From DASUAL01 sp035763805 (GTDB taxonomy: Bacteria > Gemmatimonadota > Gemmatimonadetes > Gemmatimonadales > GWC2-71-9): 64,000 bases of DNA. Each line of letters opens with the position of its first letter. Position 1 is the first letter of the stretch. The stretch is from assembly GCA_035763805.1 (NCBI GenBank), contig DASUAL010000014.1, positions 1-64,000 on the forward strand. The letters run 5' to 3'. Under the pieces are notes generated by a model. The model had not been told where the DNA came from and did no database searches. It saw only the letters and a list, made by a program, of their open reading frames with translations. The translations under genes were made by a program, and so were the position numbers. Of the stretch, positions 60,228 through 64,000 are shown piece by piece.

Positions 60228-60844
60228 GGCATCCAGGCGGCAAACGCGCGCAGCAGCGCGAGCCCCGGTGCTTGCGATTTCTCGGGATGGAACTGCACGC
60301 CCAGCACGGCGTCGCACCCCACGATGGTGGGGAACGTCGCGCCGTATTCGGCGTCGGCGAGGTCACCGAGGGGCGCGACCCCCGCTGGGTGATAACTGTG
60401 CACGTGGTAGAAGAAGGCCTCATCCCCGCCGAATGCGCGTGCGAGCACGGGGTGCGCGCGGCCGCACTCGGTGAGACGCACCCGCGCCCACCCCACGTGC
60501 GGCACGGGGAGGTCGGTCCGGAACCGCGCCACGCGGCCCGACAGGAGGCCGAGTCCGGGGACGCCCGGCGCCTCGTCGCTCTCCTCGAGCAGCAACTGCA
60601 GACCGAGGCAGATGCCGAGCAGCGGCCGGCCGGCGCGGGCGACGTCGCCGATCGCATCTCCCAGCCCGGTCTCGGCGAGGCGCCGCATCGCGGGCGCGAA
60701 GTTGCCGACGCCCGGCACGACCACCCGGTTCGCCGTCCGGACGGCGCCGGGGTCGTCCGTCAGGACCGCCTCGGCGCCCACCGCCTGGAAGGCCCGCAGC
60801 ACGCTCCGCACGTTCGACGCGCCGTAGTCGACGACGGCGATCAC
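60224..60844 (-). CDS. hisH: Imidazole glycerol phosphate synthase glutamine amidotransferase subunit
   Basis: This is a 206-residue class I amidotransferase. The nucleophile Cys is in LLGICLGLQLLLEESDE, and the catalytic His and Glu are in GVQFHPEKS. The PGVGNFAPAM oxyanion segment is present. It releases ammonia from glutamine for HisF. GTG start at 60844, directly after the hisB stop. Confidence 0.96.
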   Translation of the reverse strand: MIAVVDYGASNVRSVLRAFQAVGAEAVLTDDPGAVRTANRVVVPGVGNFAPAMRRLAETGLGDAIGDVARAGRPLLGICLGLQLLLEESDEAPGVPGLGLLSGRVARFRTDLPVPHVGWARVRLTECGRAHPVLARAFGGDEAFFYHVHSYHPAGVAPLGDLADAEYGATFPTIVGCDAVLGVQFHPEKSQAPGLALLRAFAAWMP

Positions 60845-61441
60845 CTACAGCGCCCCCTTGGTGGAGGGCACGTCCCGAACCCGCGGATCGAGGCTCGTCG
60901 CCTCACCCAGGGCACGGGCCGCCGCCTTGAACACCGCCTCGACACAGTGGTGCGTGTTCTGACCGCGCAGCAGGTCCACGTGCAGCGTCAGGCCGCCGTG
61001 GGTCGCGAGCGCGCGGAAGAACTCGGGGGTGAGCGCGACGTCGTAGTCACCGAGCTTCTGCCCCGCGGGCGGGGGCGGCTCAGCGTGATAGGCGAGGTAC
61101 GGGCGGCCGCTCACGTCCACGACGACGCGCGCGAGCGCATCGTCGAGCGGCACCGTCGCCTCCCCGTAGCGCCGGATCCCGCGGCGCTCTCCCAAGGCCT
61201 GGGACAGGGCCTGTCCGAGCACGATGCCAACGTCCTCGACGGTGTGGTGCTGGTCTACGTGCAGATCGCCGGAGGCCTCGAGCTCGAGGTCGTACAGCGC
61301 GTGGCGCGCCAGCGCATCGAGCATGTGATCGAGGAATCCGATGCCCGTCCGTACCTGCGCGTGGCCGGCGCCGTCGAGGCTCAACCGCACGCGAACGTCG
61401 GTCTCTTTGGTCTGCCGTTTCGCTTCGGCCCTGCGGCTCAT
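60845..61441 (-). CDS. hisB: Imidazoleglycerol-phosphate dehydratase
   Basis: This is a 198-residue monofunctional enzyme without the phosphatase part. The two metal-binding motifs are FLDHMLDALARHALYDLE with DQHHTVEDVGIVLGQAL, and VFKAAARALGEA near the end. The VDVSGRPYLAYHAE segment is typical. The ATG at 61441 overlaps the hisC stop as ATGA. Confidence 0.96.
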   Translation of the reverse strand: MSRRAEAKRQTKETDVRVRLSLDGAGHAQVRTGIGFLDHMLDALARHALYDLELEASGDLHVDQHHTVEDVGIVLGQALSQALGERRGIRRYGEATVPLDDALARVVVDVSGRPYLAYHAEPPPPAGQKLGDYDVALTPEFFRALATHGGLTLHVDLLRGQNTHHCVEAVFKAAARALGEATSLDPRVRDVPSTKGAL

Positions 61442-62550
61442 GCCAGGATCACCTCCAGCGCGCCGACCACGGCCTCCACGTCTTCCGCAGTGCCTGCCGT
61501 GATCCGGAGGCAGCCCGCGAGGCCGGGCGCGCCCGACACATCGCGCACGAGAATCCCGTGCTCTCGCGCGAGCCGCGCGAACACTTCCACCGCGGGGCGC
61601 GCCTCGCAGCGGATCAGCACGAAGTTCGCGGCCGACGGAAACGCCCGCAGCCCCGACAGCCCCGAGAGCCGCCGGTACAGCACGTCGCGACCCCGCCGCA
61701 CCTGCCGCACCTGCTCCGCCAGGGCCGGGCCCGCGTCGAGGGCCGCGTGCGCGGCGGCGAGCGTCACGCGGTTCACGTTGTAGGGGAGCTTGGCCTTGGC
61801 GATCTCAGCCGCGACGGCCGGGTGCGCAAGCGCGTACCCGAACCGCAACCCCGCGAGCGACATCGCCTTGCTGAACGTGCGCAGCACCACGAGCCGCGGG
61901 TAGTCGGGCAACAGCGGGACCGCCGTCGGGCCGCCGAAGTCCTGGTACGCCTCGTCCACCACGACGAGCGCCTCGGTCTCCGTGAGCAACCGCTCCACTG
62001 CCCCTTCGGGGAGCGGTGTGCCGGTCGGGTTGTTGGGCGTGTTGACGACCACGACCCGCGCCGCGGACGCGCGGGCCGCGCTCACCAACCCAGCGACGTC
62101 GAACTGGAAGTCCGCCGTGAGCGGCACTGCCACGTGGCGTCCGCCGTACACCGATGCGAGCAGCCGATAAAGGGCAAACGTCGGCACGGGTGTGACCACC
62201 GGCGTCCCTGCGCCTACCGTGACGGCGAGCGTCGCCTGGATCAGCTCATTCGATCCGTTCCCGACGAGCACGCCGTCCGCCAGCCAGCCGTGGCGCGCAG
62301 CGAGGCGCCCGAGCAGATCGCTCGGCGCGAACGGGGGATAGCGGTTCCACGGCTCGCTCCGCATGGCGCGCGCGACGCGCTCCTTCAAAGCATCCGGCGC
62401 GTCGAACGGGCTCTCGTTCTGATTCAGCTTGCGCGGCGCTAGAGCGGGTGAGCCGGGGGGCGCGTGGAGCGTGTACGCCGTCTGCGCACGCACCTCGGCC
62501 TTGATCAAGGCAAGCGCGGCTTCAGCCGAGGGAGCGGCGGCACGCCTCAT
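61438..62550 (-). CDS. hisC: Histidinol-phosphate aminotransferase
   Basis: This is a 370-residue PLP-dependent fold type I aminotransferase. The substrate region is RKLNQNESPFDAP. The PLP cofactor contacts are VGNGSNELIQATL, NTPNNPTGTPLP and VVDEAYQDFGG. The Schiff-base lysine is in LRTFSKAMSLAGLRFGYAL. It is the first his gene of this minus-strand group. Forty-eight bp separate it from the GspE-REC gene; that gap contains degenerate 7-bp G-rich units (around 62551-62585). Confidence 0.96.
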   Translation of the reverse strand: MRRAAAPSAEAALALIKAEVRAQTAYTLHAPPGSPALAPRKLNQNESPFDAPDALKERVARAMRSEPWNRYPPFAPSDLLGRLAARHGWLADGVLVGNGSNELIQATLAVTVGAGTPVVTPVPTFALYRLLASVYGGRHVAVPLTADFQFDVAGLVSAARASAARVVVVNTPNNPTGTPLPEGAVERLLTETEALVVVDEAYQDFGGPTAVPLLPDYPRLVVLRTFSKAMSLAGLRFGYALAHPAVAAEIAKAKLPYNVNRVTLAAAHAALDAGPALAEQVRQVRRGRDVLYRRLSGLSGLRAFPSAANFVLIRCEARPAVEVFARLAREHGILVRDVSGAPGLAGCLRITAGTAEDVEAVVGALEVILA

Positions 62551-62598
62551 ACGGGAGCAGAGAGGGGAGAGCGGTGAGCGGTTCGTCCGGGAGCAGCG

Positions 62599-64000
62599 CT
62601 ACCGGCGCCGCCCCAGGACGGCTTCCAGGCGGGCGGACAGCGCGCGCGCCCGGAACGGCTTCGTGAGGAAGTCGTCGGCGCCGAGCTCGAACACGCGCAC
62701 CTCGTTGTCCTCGTCGCCCTTGGCGGTGAGCACGATGACCGGGATCGATGCCGTGGCCGGCCGCGAGCGCAGATGCGACAGCACGCCGTACCCGTCCAGT
62801 CCCGGCAGGTTCAAATCGAGGACGATGATGTCAGGCCCCACGCGGTCGATCTGATCGAGCGCCTGGACCCCGTCGCGCGCCTCGGACACGTTGTACCCGT
62901 CCCGCTCGAGCAGCTCGCGCATCACCTTGCGGAGGCTGTCCTCATCATCCACGAGGAGCACCTTCACCGCCGGCAGCCCGTGTGGCCCGGACACGCGAGG
63001 GGGCGCCGGTTCCTCGAGCAGCTCGAAGTGCACACTCAGCGGCTCGTGCGTAGCGGGTGGCGCGGGCGCGGGAGCCGCGACCGTCCCGTGCTCCGTCACG
63101 AACCGCGGCGCGGGGCTGGTGCCCGACGAGCGGCGGCCGGCCGGCGCGGGTGGCAGCTCGTGCCCGCGGTCGTCATCCTGCGGGATATCCACCACCCGCA
63201 TCAGCTCATCCAGGGTGGACTCCCCGCGCAGCACGTGCGCGAGGCCGGAATCCCACAGCGACTTCATGCCGGCGCGCCGGGCTGCCGTGGCGATCTGGTC
63301 CGCCGTCTCGCCCGCCGCGACGCGGCGCTCGACCTCGGGAGTGACCGTCAGCACCTCGACGATCGAGAAGCGCCCGCGGTACCCGGTCATCGCGCAATCC
63401 GGGCACCCCGCCGCCCGGTACAGCGGCGTCCCCTTGGGGATCCACCGCATGAGCCGCTCGGCCGGCGCCTCCATCCAGACTTCCTTGCAGGTCCCGCACA
63501 GCCTGCGCATCAGCCGTTGCGCCATGACGCCGCGCAGCGCCGCCGCGATCTTGTACGCCTCGACGCCGATGTCCACGAGGCGCGTGACGGCATTCGCCGC
63601 GTCGTTCGTGTGCAGGGTCGAGAGCACGAGGTGGCCCGTAAGCGACGCCTGCACGGCGATCTGCGCCGTCTCGCGGTCCCGGATCTCGCCGACCAGCACC
63701 ACGTTCGGGTCCTGCCGCAGGATCGAGCGCAGCGCCGACGCGAAGGTGAGGCCGGCCTTCTCCTGGACCTGCACCTGGACGATCCCCTGCATGCGGTACT
63801 CGACCGGGTCCTCGACGGTGACGATGTTCACGCCCTCGCTCTTGATCTTGTTGATGCAGGAGTAGAGCGTAGTCGTCTTTCCGGAGCCGGTCGGGCCCGT
63901 GACGAGGATGATTCCCTCGTGGTTCTCGAGCAGCCCCATGATACTCTCGATCTCGTTGGGATTGAAACCGAGCGAGTCGAGCGCCTTGACCGTGGCGCGC
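62599..64000 (-). CDS. GspE/PilB-type secretion ATPase fused to a C-terminal receiver domain, 5' part cut
   Basis: The visible 466 residues enter in the ATPase core (LGFNPNEIESIMGLLENHEG). Walker A is GPTGSGKTTTLYS, the Asp box is VTVEDPVEYR, Walker B is RQDPNVVLVGEIRDRETA and the His box is LVLSTLHTND. The tetracysteine zinc site is CGTCKEVW with CPDCAMTGYRG. This is the T4P/T2S assembly ATPase. After a Pro/Ala-rich linker (about 270-330) comes a full receiver domain. It has LLVDDEDS, the phospho-acceptor in IIVLDLNLPG, VLTA and KPF. The N-terminal part of the ATPase lies beyond the right edge. Phosphorylation control of pilus or secretion power is implied but unproven. Confidence 0.92.
   Translation of the reverse strand, partial: RATVKALDSLGFNPNEIESIMGLLENHEGIILVTGPTGSGKTTTLYSCINKIKSEGVNIVTVEDPVEYRMQGIVQVQVQEKAGLTFASALRSILRQDPNVVLVGEIRDRETAQIAVQASLTGHLVLSTLHTNDAANAVTRLVDIGVEAYKIAAALRGVMAQRLMRRLCGTCKEVWMEAPAERLMRWIPKGTPLYRAAGCPDCAMTGYRGRFSIVEVLTVTPEVERRVAAGETADQIATAARRAGMKSLWDSGLAHVLRGESTLDELMRVVDIPQDDDRGHELPPAPAGRRSSGTSPAPRFVTEHGTVAAPAPAPPATHEPLSVHFELLEEPAPPRVSGPHGLPAVKVLLVDDEDSLRKVMRELLERDGYNVSEARDGVQALDQIDRVGPDIIVLDLNLPGLDGYGVLSHLRSRPATASIPVIVLTAKGDEDNEVRVFELGADDFLTKPFRARALSARLEAVLGRRR

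Noticed and set aside
62551..62598. A further inverted repeat cassette between the GspE-REC gene and hisC
   Set aside because: Units such as GGGAGCA and GGTGAGC occur once each and no facing arm was found. Treated only as a possible remnant.

Overview
The window is about 70% GC chromosome, densely packed and with very short intergenic gaps. It looks like a member of Gemmatimonadota. The best evidence is a long Ser/Thr kinase with a TPR-like C-terminus, of the 'ELGGGGMSRVF' type common in that phylum. The DUF5916 outer-membrane protein, the caa3 oxidase gene order and the frequent GTG/TTG starts agree. This assignment is inference from protein style; no 16S gene is present. I see no prophage, insertion sequence or CRISPR array.

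Layout. 1-2574 (minus): TrmH-type RNA methyltransferase, prepilin peptidase and a Clp-like AAA ATPase cut by the left edge. 2740-6964: ThiD, a DUF2071 protein and a DUF5916 protein. 7171-13790 (minus): a purine-salvage operon in pathway order, with a double-headed 5'-nucleotidase, adenosine deaminase, NupC nucleoside transporter and purine nucleoside phosphorylase. Divergent from it, 13844-17970 holds phoB, phoR, a family-4 glycosyltransferase and arsC. 18231-29179 is a phosphate-acquisition block: TonB-dependent receptor, beta-helix-like lipoprotein, OprP-type porin, PstS, PstC, PstA, two PstB paralogues and PhoU. 29106-34857: rhomboid protease, DnaK, HtrA and two small membrane proteins. 34805-39409 (minus): ctaCDEFG for a caa3 oxidase. 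39502-46522: a decayed methyltransferase, the kinase, a DUF885 peptidase, arsM, arsR and an unknown gene. 46772-54115 (plus): a charge-rich secreted protein, tRNA-Leu(UAG), a signal peptidase-like protein, tig-clpP-clpX-engB, a glycosyltransferase and a lipoprotein. 54149-58682: a TonB receptor behind a Fur-like box and a hybrid histidine kinase. 58604-62550 (minus): his genes (hisC, hisB, hisH, hisF) with a Nudix hydrolase and an alkyltransferase-like protein inserted. 62599-64000 (minus): a GspE/PilB ATPase fused to a receiver domain, cut by the right edge.

How the genes work together. The centre of the window is a phosphate-starvation region: sensing (PhoR/PhoB), outer-membrane entry (receptor, porin), capture and import (PstSCAB), feedback (PhoU) and nucleotide scavenging. 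Two sites with 11-bp spaced half-sites (GTTACA-N5-GTGACA) lie upstream of the porin-pstS and pstCABB-phoU units and are good PhoB-box candidates. The arsenic genes carry two matching ATCAA-N6-TTGAT operators, one inside a near-consensus promoter.

The most unusual signal is a set of short inverted cassettes built from tandem 7-bp (once 10-bp) units. They lie between genes and also in frame inside engB and the purine nucleoside phosphorylase gene. In engB the cassette adds about 29 residues just before the G3 motif. No interval above 300 bp lacks a gene. The longest gaps, 17971-18230 and 46523-46771, are described where something could be seen.
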